Source: an uncultured Flavobacteriaceae bacterium
GTDB lineage: Bacteria > Bacteroidota > Bacteroidia > Flavobacteriales > Flavobacteriaceae
Reading direction: 5' to 3'
Assembly (NCBI GenBank): GCA_905479095.1
Contig: CAJQLD010000006.1
Location: 1-64,000, forward strand
Length of the DNA stretch: 64,000 nucleotides
Below are positions 8,913 to 17,402 of this stretch, in pieces. The first letter of the stretch is position 1; each line of letters opens with the position of its first letter. The position numbers were made by a program, and so were the translations under genes. The notes under the pieces are model-generated. The model was not told the DNA's origin, searched no databases, and saw only the letters and a list, made by a program, of their open reading frames with translations.

Positions 8913-10127
8913 CTACTTTCTTTTGGCCCCGCAAAAGTCTATTACTGTTTTATCTGAGGTTATTTCTAAATTTTTAAACTCTTTATGTGCTACTAAAAAA
9001 ACAATAATATCTGCCTTTTTCACAGCCTCTTTGTGATTTGTTAGCTTAAATACTTTATGCTCAGTAATATTAGGCTCAACAATATAATATTCTTCGTTGT
9101 TCGCATTTTGCAATACCTTTTGAGCAATATATTTAGCCGGAGACTCTCTTAAGTCATCAATATTAGGCTTAAAAGCGAGCCCCATTAAGGCAATGCTTGG
9201 CTTACGGCCGTGCTTTAATTGAAACTCTAATTTTGCCGTTTTTACTTTCTCTGCACACCAAAACGATTTATAGTTATTAACTTCTCTCGCCGTCCCAATA
9301 ATTTTAGACTCCATTGGATAATCAGATACAATAAAATAAGGATCTACTGCAATACAGTGTCCCCCTACCCCACAGCCTGGTTGTAGTATGTTTACCCTCG
9401 GGTGCTTGTTAGCTAATTCAATAAGCTCCCAAACATTGATTTCTGCCTTGTCACAAATCAATGATAATTCGTTCGCAAAGGCTATTTGTACATCTCTAGA
9501 TGAGTTTTCTACTAACTTACACATCTCCGCAGTACGCGCATTCGTCATGTGCAGATCACCCTCAATAAACTGTCTATAAAATGCCAGGGCTTTTTTTGTT
9601 GATTTTTCGTCTATGCCTCCAATCACTCGATCGTTATGAACCAACTCATGCATTACATTTCCTGGTAATACGCGCTCTGGGCAGTAGGCAATGTTCAACG
9701 CTCCTGTTAGTTCTGGTCTTTCAGAAAATATTAAATGCATCATTTTCTCCGTAGTCCCTACCGGTGAAGTCGATTCAATAATATATAAATCGTCTTTTTT
9801 TAATAAGGGCAATACCGCTCGTGTGGCTGCCTCCACAAATGAGATGTCCGGCTCATTTTTAGCCTTAAATGGCGTAGGCACTACAATTAAATAAGCATTC
9901 GCCTCCACAGGCGTTGTTCCTGCTTTCAGATACCCTTCACTAACAGCGCTTGCGACCGCTGTGTCCAACTCTGGTTCTACAATATGTATTTGGCCCTTGT
10001 TTATCGTTTCTACTACTTTAGGGTTGATGTCTACTCCATGGACATATACTTTATTAGATGCGATCAGTGCTGCTGTTGGCAAGCCGATATACCCTAATCC
10101 AATCATGACGACTTCTGGTTTGTTCAT
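8913..10127 (-). CDS. wecC: UDP-N-acetyl-D-mannosamine dehydrogenase
   Basis: NAD-dependent four-electron oxidation of UDP-ManNAc to UDP-ManNAcA. The 404-residue chain shows the N-terminal Rossmann motif GLGYIGLPTAALIAS, the central NAD-sugar dehydrogenase domain with ENSSRDVQIAFANELS, the catalytic-cysteine motif GCGVGGHCIAVDPYF, and the C-terminal UDP-binding domain with GLAFKPNIDDLRESP. It lies 17 bases downstream of wecB, its substrate supplier. WecC-type rather than UDP-glucose-dehydrogenase type is supported by ENSSRD and HCIAVDPYF and by pairing with wecB. Confidence 0.95.
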   Translation of the reverse strand: MNKPEVVMIGLGYIGLPTAALIASNKVYVHGVDINPKVVETINKGQIHIVEPELDTAVASAVSEGYLKAGTTPVEANAYLIVVPTPFKAKNEPDISFVEAATRAVLPLLKKDDLYIIESTSPVGTTEKMMHLIFSERPELTGALNIAYCPERVLPGNVMHELVHNDRVIGGIDEKSTKKALAFYRQFIEGDLHMTNARTAEMCKLVENSSRDVQIAFANELSLICDKAEINVWELIELANKHPRVNILQPGCGVGGHCIAVDPYFIVSDYPMESKIIGTAREVNNYKSFWCAEKVKTAKLEFQLKHGRKPSIALMGLAFKPNIDDLRESPAKYIAQKVLQNANNEEYYIVEPNITEHKVFKLTNHKEAVKKADIIVFLVAHKEFKNLEITSDKTVIDFCGAKRK

Positions 10128-10144
10128 TTGTTTGATGTTAGTTT

Positions 10145-11293
10145 TTAAACTATGTTTTTTGTGTTTTTTCTTTTGCCTTCTAATTTCGTAATAAAATCTA
10201 CAATGCGTTCACAAGCCTTACCGTCTCCATAAGGATTGTGTAGTTTACTCATATTTTCAAAACGCTTAGTATTGTTTAATAAGTCCAGTGTTTCATTTAC
10301 AATAACATCTTTATTTGTCCCTACAAGCACAACTGTTCCGGCTTCAACAGCTTCGGGGCGTTCGGTTGTATCCCGCATGACAAGTACCGGTTTACCTAAG
10401 CTTGGTGCCTCTTCCTGAACACCTCCACTGTCGGTAATTATGATTTTAGAGCGATTCATCATCCAGATAAAATCCTGATACGCCATTGGCTCGATCAACA
10501 AAACGTTTTCAATATTAGCTAAAATTCGATTTACAGGTTCCTGAACTTTTGGGTTCAAATGAACTGGGTAAACAATTATGCGATTTTTATTACCTATCGC
10601 AATTTCTTTTAAGGCTTCACAGATTCTGATAAAACCGTCGCCGTGGTTTTCTCTTCTGTGTCCCGTCACTAAAACCACTTCCTTATTGCCTAGTGTTTTT
10701 GATATCCCTTGAATAAGGGTGCTTGGTTCATGAATTACACGTTCAACGCTATGATGCAAGGCATCAATGACAGTATTTCCAGTTACAAGAATAGTGTCTT
10801 CTTTAATGTTTTCCTGAAGTAAATTTTGTTTTGAGGTCTTAGTGGGTGCAAAATGGTAGTCACAAATGCGCCCAGTAATTTGTCTATTTATTTCCTCTGG
10901 AAAAGGAGACCACTTATTATGGGTTCTTAAGCCCGCCTCTACGTGGCATACTTTAGCACCACTATAAAACGATGCAATGCTGCCTGCCATAGTGGTAGTC
11001 GTGTCTCCATGGACAAAAACATAGTCTGGTTGAAACGCTTCTAACACGGGTTTCATCCCAGTAATTATATTGGCCGTTAAAGTATATAAGTTTTGATCAG
11101 GCCTCATTAAGTCTAAATCGTAGTCAGCTGTAATCTCAAAAAAATTTAAAACCTGGTCCAACATTTCTCTATGTTGGGCTGTTACACATATTTTAACATC
11201 AAATAGCTCTGGATACTTTTGAAAAGCCTTTATTAAAGGAGCCATTTTAATAGCTTCTGGACGAGTTCCAAAAATGAAAAGATTTTTAGTCAT
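10145..11293 (-). CDS. wecB: UDP-N-acetylglucosamine 2-epimerase (non-hydrolysing)
   Basis: Interconverts UDP-GlcNAc and UDP-ManNAc in the cytosol. The GT-B-like fold is recognised by FGTRPEAIKMAPLI at the N-terminus, HGDTTTTMAGS, HVEAGLRTHNKWSPFPEE, TGHRRENHG and the UDP-binding TDSGGVQEEAPSLGKP followed by RDTTERPEAVEAG. Length 382 is normal. Together with wecC it forms the UDP-ManNAcA branch. It begins one base after the rfbD stop, so the dTDP-sugar and UDP-sugar branches are in one transcription unit. Confidence 0.96.
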   Translation of the reverse strand: MTKNLFIFGTRPEAIKMAPLIKAFQKYPELFDVKICVTAQHREMLDQVLNFFEITADYDLDLMRPDQNLYTLTANIITGMKPVLEAFQPDYVFVHGDTTTTMAGSIASFYSGAKVCHVEAGLRTHNKWSPFPEEINRQITGRICDYHFAPTKTSKQNLLQENIKEDTILVTGNTVIDALHHSVERVIHEPSTLIQGISKTLGNKEVVLVTGHRRENHGDGFIRICEALKEIAIGNKNRIIVYPVHLNPKVQEPVNRILANIENVLLIEPMAYQDFIWMMNRSKIIITDSGGVQEEAPSLGKPVLVMRDTTERPEAVEAGTVVLVGTNKDVIVNETLDLLNNTKRFENMSKLHNPYGDGKACERIVDFITKLEGKRKNTKNIV

Positions 11294-11294
11294 A

Positions 11295-12164
11295 TTATTT
11301 ATTTCTTAAAATGATAGCTTTTAAAGCTTTTAATAAACTTTCACTCCAATTTGGTGTTTCAATTCCCAAAATACTTTTTATTTTTGCTTTATCTATCACA
11401 CTATAAAAAGGTCGTTTTGCAGGAGTTGGGTAAGCTTCCGTTTTAATGGCGTTTAGCTTTATTTTTAAATTCGAGGCTTCAAAAATAGTTTTTGCAAAAT
11501 CATACCAGCTGGCCACCCCTTCGTTGCTGTAATGATAAAGTCCAAAATTAGTGTTTTTAGAACTTATGATTTTTAATATGACGTCTGCTAAGTCACCTGC
11601 ATAGGTTGGTGTTCCTATTTGATCTGATACCACGCTAATTTCATCACGTGTCTCGGCCAATTTTAGCATCGTTTTCATAAAATTAGCACCATGCTCGGAA
11701 TATAACCAAGACGTTCTAAGTATAAAATACGTTTCTAATGTTTGTTTAATTTCAATCTCCCCTTGCAGCTTTGACGCTCCATATACACTTATGGGTTTGG
11801 CGACATCTGTTTCGGTATAAGGCTCCTTTTTTTCTCCATCAAACACAAAATCGGTTGAAACCTGAATTAAAATTGTGTCAAATTTGTCGCAAACAATCGC
11901 TAAGTTTTTTGCCCCTGTTGCATTTATTTCAAATGCTTTATCTACTTCTGTTTCTGCTTTATCAACAGCGGTATAGGCTGCGCAGTTAATACAGTAATCA
12001 ATTTTTTTATTAGATTCGAAAAAAGTATTTACCTGGCTTAAATCACAAATATCTAATTCTTTGTAATCTGTATAAATAAAATTTAAACCGTCATACTGCT
12101 TTGCAAGGTCTTTAATACAACTTGCTAATTGCCCATTACTTCCCGTAACCAATACATTCATCAT
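11295..12164 (-). CDS. rfbD: dTDP-4-dehydrorhamnose reductase
   Basis: NADPH-dependent last step of dTDP-L-rhamnose synthesis. SDR-type protein of 289 residues with VTGSNGQLASCI, NCAAYTAVDKAE, STDFVFDGEKKEPYTE, the active-site YGASKLQGE and LRTSWLYSEHGANF. It overlaps rfbC by four bases (ATGA). Since ECA itself contains no rhamnose, rfbC and rfbD suggest rhamnose is part of this glycan or is used elsewhere in the cell. Confidence 0.95.
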   Translation of the reverse strand: MMNVLVTGSNGQLASCIKDLAKQYDGLNFIYTDYKELDICDLSQVNTFFESNKKIDYCINCAAYTAVDKAETEVDKAFEINATGAKNLAIVCDKFDTILIQVSTDFVFDGEKKEPYTETDVAKPISVYGASKLQGEIEIKQTLETYFILRTSWLYSEHGANFMKTMLKLAETRDEISVVSDQIGTPTYAGDLADVILKIISSKNTNFGLYHYSNEGVASWYDFAKTIFEASNLKIKLNAIKTEAYPTPAKRPFYSVIDKAKIKSILGIETPNWSESLLKALKAIILRNK

Positions 12165-12706
12165 AGAGTTATGTTTGAAAGGGTTGGCAATACTAAGTCT
12201 TTCTCTGAAATAATAAACTCACTGGCTGGTAGCATCCAGTCGATCCCCAGGGATGGATCATCATACCGAAGTCCTTGTTCTGAAGCATTGTTATAAAAAT
12301 TATCACATTTATAGGAAAAGATCGCGGTTTCGCTAAGGACTATAAACCCATGTGCAAACCCTCGCGGCACAAAAAATTGTCTTTTGTTGTCTTCAGATAG
12401 TTCAATTGAAAAATGTTTAGAAAATGTAGGTGAGTTTTTTCTCATATCTACGACCACATCTAAGACCGTTCCTTTTACAACTCTTACAAGTTTGGCCTGA
12501 GCATACTCCCCTGTTTGAAAATGTAACCCTCTTAAAACGCCTTTTGATGAAAAGGATTCGTTGTCTTGAACAAAATCAACAGTCTTTCCAATTAATTCAT
12601 TAAACGTATTTTGATTGAAACTCTCAAAAAAATAGCCTCGAGGGTCATTAAACACGGAAGGCTCAATTATAAAACACCCTTTGAGTTTTGTTTCTGTAGC
12701 TGTCAT
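12161..12706 (-). CDS. rfbC: dTDP-4-dehydrorhamnose 3,5-epimerase
   Basis: Cupin-fold epimerase acting on dTDP-4-keto-6-deoxyglucose. The 181-residue length is standard. Motifs are EPSVFNDPRGYFFESFN, the catalytic-His motif GVLRGLHFQ, LVRVVKGTVLDVVVDMR, FVPRGFAHGFIVLSE and YDDPSLGIDW. It sits two bases after rfbA and overlaps rfbD, in the order B-A-C-D along the minus strand. Confidence 0.96.
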   Translation of the reverse strand: MTATETKLKGCFIIEPSVFNDPRGYFFESFNQNTFNELIGKTVDFVQDNESFSSKGVLRGLHFQTGEYAQAKLVRVVKGTVLDVVVDMRKNSPTFSKHFSIELSEDNKRQFFVPRGFAHGFIVLSETAIFSYKCDNFYNNASEQGLRYDDPSLGIDWMLPASEFIISEKDLVLPTLSNITL

Positions 12707-12708
12707 TA

Positions 12709-13572
12709 TTATTTATTCAAAAGTTCCATTAAATTTTTACTATAGCCACTTTTTAATAAGGGCTCTGCCAATTTTCTGAGCTGAGTCTCGTCTATATATC
12801 CCATTTCAAAAGCAACCCATTCAATAGCGCCTACTTTTAATCCTTGACGTTGCTCTATGACTTCCACAAATTGCGAAGCTTGCATTAACGATTGAAAGGT
12901 CCCCGTATCCAACCATGCGGTTCCTCGGTCTAAAATACTGACACTAAGTTTCCCTTGTTTGAGGTATTCTTTATTAACATCGGTTATTTCTAATTCGCCT
13001 CTATGGCTTGGTTTGATGTTTTTCGCAATTTCGACGACCGTATTATCATAAAAATAAATCCCTGGAACGGCATAATTCGATTTTGGGTATTCTGGTTTTT
13101 CTTCAATAGATATCGCTTTGCCATCTTCATTAAATTCAACAACTCCATAACGTTCTGGGTCATTAACTCTATACGCATAAATAATGCCACCTTCAGGGTT
13201 ATTGTTAGCCTGCAAAAGTTTTTCTAAACCTGTCCCATAAAAAATATTATCTCCTAAAATTAGAGCGACCTTATCATTTCCAATAAACTCTTCGCCAATT
13301 AAAAAGGCCTCTGCTAAACCATTTGGATGTTCTTGTACGGCATATTCAAATGAACAACCGTATTTTTTACCATCTCCAAGTAAGTTTTGAAATAATGGCA
13401 AATCTTTGGGGGTTGAAATAATTAAAACCTCGTTGATCCCAGCATACATTAATGTAGACAACGGATAATAGATCATTGGCTTATCGTAAATAGGCATCAA
13501 TTGCTTACTTACGGAGAGTGTTAAAGGGTGAAGTCGAGTTCCAGACCCCCCTGCTAGGATTATTCCTTTCAT
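12709..13572 (-). CDS. rfbA: Glucose-1-phosphate thymidylyltransferase
   Basis: Makes dTDP-glucose from glucose-1-phosphate and dTTP. The nucleotidyltransferase signature [14 protein letters not shown] is at the N-terminus, followed by [51 protein letters not shown] and [10 protein letters not shown]. Length 287 is normal. It abuts rfbB (no gap) and feeds both the rhamnose branch (rfbC/D) and the Fuc4NAc branch (rffA), as RffH does in enterobacteria. Confidence 0.97.
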   Translation of the reverse strand: MKGIILAGGSGTRLHPLTLSVSKQLMPIYDKPMIYYPLSTLMYAGINEVLIISTPKDLPLFQNLLGDGKKYGCSFEYAVQEHPNGLAEAFLIGEEFIGNDKVALILGDNIFYGTGLEKLLQANNNPEGGIIYAYRVNDPERYGVVEFNEDGKAISIEEKPEYPKSNYAVPGIYFYDNTVVEIAKNIKPSHRGELEITDVNKEYLKQGKLSVSILDRGTAWLDTGTFQSLMQASQFVEVIEQRQGLKVGAIEWVAFEMGYIDETQLRKLAEPLLKSGYSKNLMELLNK

Positions 13573-14622
13573 TTAACCTTTATTATATTGGTTATTATAA
13601 TAAGACTGATATGCTCCGCTCGTAACACTCTTTAGCCAGACGTCATTATTTAAATACCAATCAATGGTGATTGCCAAGCCTTCTTCAAAAGTAACGGAGG
13701 GCTCCCAGCCTAATTCATTTTTTATTTTTGAGGCGTCAATCGCATAACGCAAATCATGCCCTGGACGGTCTTTTACAAAGCTTATTAGTTTTTCTGAATC
13801 GCCTTTCGGTCGACCGAGTTTAGCGTCCATTTGCTGACACAACACCCTTACTAGATCTATGTTTTTCCACTCGTTGAACCCACCAATATTGTAGGTTTCT
13901 TTATTTTTTCCTTTGTGAAACACTAAGTCAATAGCTATTGCATGGTCTTTGACATACAACCAATCCCTTGTGTAATCGCCATTTCCATAGACCGGAAGCG
14001 GCTCATTGTTTATAATATTATTAATAAATAGCGGGATTAATTTCTCTGGAAATTGATTCTGCCCATAATTATTGGAGCAGTTTGTAATTACGTACGGCAT
14101 ATTATATGTTTCTCCGTACGATCTTACAATGTGATCTGAGCTCGCTTTTGAAGCCGAATAAGGTGAGTTAGGGTCATAGGGAGTCGTTTCCGTAAACAAT
14201 CCTGTTTGTCCTAATGAACCGTAAACCTCATCGGTGCTTACATGATAAAATAATTTATCCTGAAAATCATCTTGCCAAGTGTTTTTAAAAGCATTTAATA
14301 GAATTGTGGTGCCAAGAATATTTGTTTTAATAAACGCTAAAGGATCTTTGATCGACCGATCGACGTGAGACTCGGCCGCTAAATGGATAACGCTGTCAAA
14401 CTTGTGTTTTTTAAACAGCTCATTTATGAAGCTCTCGTCCGTAATATCGCCTTTAATGAAGGTGTAGTTTGGATTGGATTCAATCGTTTTTAAGTTCTCT
14501 AGATTGCCCGCATAGGTTAATGCGTCTAAATTATAAACGTGATAATCTGGATACTTTTCTACAAATAAGGTTAGAACATGCGAGCCTATAAAGCCAGCAC
14601 CCCCCGTTATTAAAATAGTCAT
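13573..14622 (-). CDS. rfbB: dTDP-glucose 4,6-dehydratase
   Basis: Converts dTDP-glucose to dTDP-4-keto-6-deoxyglucose, the branch point between rhamnose and Fuc4N. Extended SDR protein of 349 residues with ITGGAGFIGSHV, HLAAESHVDRSI, the STDEVYGSLG motif, the YSASKASSDH catalytic Tyr-x3-Lys, NCSNNYGQNQFPEKLIP and DWLYVKDH. The ATG overlaps the stop of the upstream chain-length gene by four bases (ATGA). Confidence 0.97.
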   Translation of the reverse strand: MTILITGGAGFIGSHVLTLFVEKYPDYHVYNLDALTYAGNLENLKTIESNPNYTFIKGDITDESFINELFKKHKFDSVIHLAAESHVDRSIKDPLAFIKTNILGTTILLNAFKNTWQDDFQDKLFYHVSTDEVYGSLGQTGLFTETTPYDPNSPYSASKASSDHIVRSYGETYNMPYVITNCSNNYGQNQFPEKLIPLFINNIINNEPLPVYGNGDYTRDWLYVKDHAIAIDLVFHKGKNKETYNIGGFNEWKNIDLVRVLCQQMDAKLGRPKGDSEKLISFVKDRPGHDLRYAIDASKIKNELGWEPSVTFEEGLAITIDWYLNNDVWLKSVTSGAYQSYYNNQYNKG

Positions 14623-15692
14623 ATAGTCGTTTTATATTTTTCTAAAAATTTAAAAAACTCAAGTCCCAATAAAACAATGAAGGCAAGTAAAAACAAGACG
14701 ATGGTATAATATAACTTGACACTAAGTTGTTTTCCAAAAAGGGTCTTGGAATTGCTCGCAAACCCGGAGTCTTGCTTATTAGAAATGGTTTCAATGATAA
14801 ATTGCTTATCGAGTAATTCTCTTTCTATTTCTACCAATTCACTCCTCAACACCAAATCACTTTTGTATAAATCGTATTCTTTGGTTTTATCGGTTTCGCC
14901 TGAGCCTTCAAAAGTGATGCCGATTTCAGAGGCTTTATCCGAACTCAGTCCTTGTTCTAAAACGCGTTTGTAAGTGCTTTGAAGCGAATCTGATTTAACC
15001 AATGCTAATTCCAAATCTTCCTTGGTTTTGTTGAGACCTGCAATGTCTTTGTTCTGCTCGTTTATAAAAAAAGGATTGGAGTTAATGGACTCAACAATAC
15101 TTTCAAAAACAGATTTAAAACTATTTCTTTGAGTCGAATTGATCTTTACTTGCTGATATTTGTGCGTGTAGTCTTCATTGTTTTGCAAGAAGTCTTCATA
15201 CTCAATTTTGGTTGCCGCCAAGGAGTCTAGTTTTTTAACGTAATTGTTAAACGCCAAAAGTTTGTCGTTTTCACTCACCACTGGTTCTACTTGAAATGAT
15301 ATAATCGATTCAGCCTTCTCTTCCTCTAAATTTAAAACTGATCCTAGAGTTTGATAATCCCCTTGTCTTACCAAATCGTTGTAGTAACTTACGGAGTTAT
15401 ATAGGTTTTCTCCTGTTGGATAATTTTGCACAACGGTCACCGAAGACTCATATTTAGGTGCTGCAGATTTACTGTTTAACACCCCATAGACAAATCCCAA
15501 AATCGCCGCTAATGCAAGAATAATAAGTCTTTTTTTTACGAAAAAAACAAGCCATACAAATGCTAAGAAAATGCTCTTAAAAATGTTGTATATAAAGTTA
15601 AAGAAACGATTAAAGGCATTTCCAATAAGCTTAAAAAGTTGCCCTAAATCAACTTCTTCTGAAGTGTTAGGTGTGTTCGAGTTTGTACTCAT
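14619..15692 (-). CDS. Wzz-like chain-length determinant/polysaccharide co-polymerase
   Basis: A 357-residue inner-membrane protein with a hydrophobic region at residues of about 30-68 and a second transmembrane segment near the C-terminus (LYYTIVLFLLAFIVLLGL), enclosing a large, partly coiled periplasmic domain. That is the PCP/Wzz topology. No tyrosine-kinase domain follows the second segment. It is first in the sugar operon, so it probably controls the polymer length made by the Wzy-like protein. The family call is from topology and context; the primary sequence is divergent. Confidence 0.7.
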   Translation of the reverse strand: MSTNSNTPNTSEEVDLGQLFKLIGNAFNRFFNFIYNIFKSIFLAFVWLVFFVKKRLIILALAAILGFVYGVLNSKSAAPKYESSVTVVQNYPTGENLYNSVSYYNDLVRQGDYQTLGSVLNLEEEKAESIISFQVEPVVSENDKLLAFNNYVKKLDSLAATKIEYEDFLQNNEDYTHKYQQVKINSTQRNSFKSVFESIVESINSNPFFINEQNKDIAGLNKTKEDLELALVKSDSLQSTYKRVLEQGLSSDKASEIGITFEGSGETDKTKEYDLYKSDLVLRSELVEIERELLDKQFIIETISNKQDSGFASNSKTLFGKQLSVKLYYTIVLFLLAFIVLLGLEFFKFLEKYKTTI

Positions 15693-15695
15693 AGT

Positions 15696-17384
15696 CTACG
15701 AATTAAAAATCTGTTGTAAAATTTGTTTGGTAATTAAATACGTTGGTTTGACACCACTTGAACCAAGACCTCCAGAGGCTAATGTACCTCCTGTTTCAAG
15801 AGGGTTATCACTCGCATAATAAGCGTACCGTACTTTGACATTAGGGTTGATACTATGTCTTACCTTAGAAGCTGCTTGTATCGCTTTTTGATAATGTGCG
15901 CCCTCCATCTCCAACCCAATAACATTCCACGTGGAGTCGTGGAAAAACTTTAAAAGATCTTTATTTTGAAGGGACGTGCCTAAAACGGTCACCATCGTGC
16001 CTTCAAATGCTCTTAAATCTTTGGTATCAAAATCTTTAAGGGCTAACTCATTTTTAAAAGGATAATTGTCTGCGGTGCCTTCAAAAATATGAGCCGATGG
16101 TATCATAATATCTCCTTTTGACCCTTCTAAAATCCCTGCCTTACCCATGATAGAAATAGAATCTACATTAAGGTGAATATCCCTATCAGCGGTTTTAAAC
16201 GGCTTTAACAGTTCGTCAATCGTTTCATAGGCTTGCTCCCCAAAGGCATAGTCCATTACGACAATAACAGGCGCATCCTTAGTCGGTTCAAACGCGAATG
16301 ACGTGTTTGAAAAATCGATCTTTGAAGTGTCAAATATTTGAACATCTATATTTGTCCCTGAAGTGTCTTTTATATATATCATACCTTCTTGCAACGCTAA
16401 TTGTTTTGTTTTGTTGCGAAGGACTTGATTTTCTTCTTTGCTCAATTGCTCATACACCGTAAAAATATCATGTTTAGCACATAATGATTTAAGGGCTTTA
16501 GGCGCATGAAGCGTATTCATTACACTGTGTAAGTTCGCCGAAATAATATGAATTGGACGATTGAGTAATTGGTGTTTCTGAAGCGTTTCTTTAATGGTGT
16601 TCGCCCAGACCTCTCCATGAATATGGTGTCCCAACCGCTCTCTTAGAACAGGACTAAAGCTGATCGTTCTTTTAGAATTATCAACGATTTCCTCAATCGC
16701 ACGCTTTCCAAGCCAATAAATAAGATGTAAAAAATGGTCTGGTTGAGAGGGTGTCGAAAACTGATCATAGACCTCTAAAATTTCTTCAAATGTTCGGCCT
16801 AAAATATTTCCAGTATGAGTAATGGCTAACTCACGTTCTTTTTGATTTAGTTTTTTCTTTGAAAGCACTGCCGTTTCCAGTTTAACCCAGTCTCTTGTGG
16901 TGGTTCCTTTGTCATCGATCACAACACGTTTGGCGATTTTATGAGACTCAATAAACATAAATGTTAAATGCGTCAATATATCATAAATCTCCGAACGTCC
17001 ACGAGTGATCTCTATGTTCATTTGTTCAAAGTCGATTCGATAACAATCTCGTCGCCTTTTAGAAGGAATAATTACTTCAAAATGTGAGTTTCCAAATCCT
17101 TCAGCACTCGTTAAGTTGATTAAAATGCACTCTTCGATGCCCAGAGGCAGTCGGTCAACAACATAAAGCAACCCTTCTAATTCTGTCTTATCGCCTGCAA
17201 TAGACCCATAGATTTCAGGTCGTAATTGAAGTAATGCTTGACGCAATGTTTCTCCTGAAACTCCCATTGGCTTATAGAACCCTCTGTTAAATAGGTGACG
17301 CATGGTCAAATACATGCGTTCAATCGCATGAGAGCTTTCTTGAGCTCTGGTACGTATGATGTTTTTAGTTTGATTTTGTTTCAT
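15696..17384 (-). CDS. Uncharacterised two-part protein; C-terminal part nucleoside-phosphorylase-like
   Basis: A 562-residue protein conserved, as I recall, in flavobacteria (I associate it with the label DUF6909, unverified). The N-terminal two-thirds (for example YLTMRHLFNRGFYKPMGVSGE, SAEGFGNSHFEVIIPSKRRRD) has no domain I can name. From about residue 370 the sequence resembles purine/uridine phosphorylases and MTA nucleosidases: VIVVMDYAFGEQAYETIDELL, IMGKAGILEGSKGDIMIPS and the hallmark NVIGLEMEGAHY, plus a final Ser/Gly-rich stretch. No signal peptide is visible. It has its own promoter box after the GH3-like gene and ends three bases before the wzz-like gene, so it may lead the polysaccharide operon. 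Confidence 0.6.
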   Translation of the reverse strand: MKQNQTKNIIRTRAQESSHAIERMYLTMRHLFNRGFYKPMGVSGETLRQALLQLRPEIYGSIAGDKTELEGLLYVVDRLPLGIEECILINLTSAEGFGNSHFEVIIPSKRRRDCYRIDFEQMNIEITRGRSEIYDILTHLTFMFIESHKIAKRVVIDDKGTTTRDWVKLETAVLSKKKLNQKERELAITHTGNILGRTFEEILEVYDQFSTPSQPDHFLHLIYWLGKRAIEEIVDNSKRTISFSPVLRERLGHHIHGEVWANTIKETLQKHQLLNRPIHIISANLHSVMNTLHAPKALKSLCAKHDIFTVYEQLSKEENQVLRNKTKQLALQEGMIYIKDTSGTNIDVQIFDTSKIDFSNTSFAFEPTKDAPVIVVMDYAFGEQAYETIDELLKPFKTADRDIHLNVDSISIMGKAGILEGSKGDIMIPSAHIFEGTADNYPFKNELALKDFDTKDLRAFEGTMVTVLGTSLQNKDLLKFFHDSTWNVIGLEMEGAHYQKAIQAASKVRHSINPNVKVRYAYYASDNPLETGGTLASGGLGSSGVKPTYLITKQILQQIFNS

Positions 17385-17392
17385 TGGTCGTA

Positions 17393-17400
17393 CAAATATA
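17393..17400 (-). promoter_or_regulatory. -7 promoter box of the gene at 15696-17384
   Basis: TATATTTG on the minus strand matches TAnnTTTG. It ends only nine bases before the ATG at 17384, which predicts a leader of a few bases, and it lies just after the GH3-like stop codon. Confidence 0.55.
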
Positions 17401-17402
17401 AG

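Noticed and set aside
15924-15938. ATTCCACGTGGAGTC, a further parS-like core inside the coding region of the 15696-17384 gene
   Set aside because: Only the inner 11 bases match, and the outer positions differ; a coding-region match this weak is not reported as parS.
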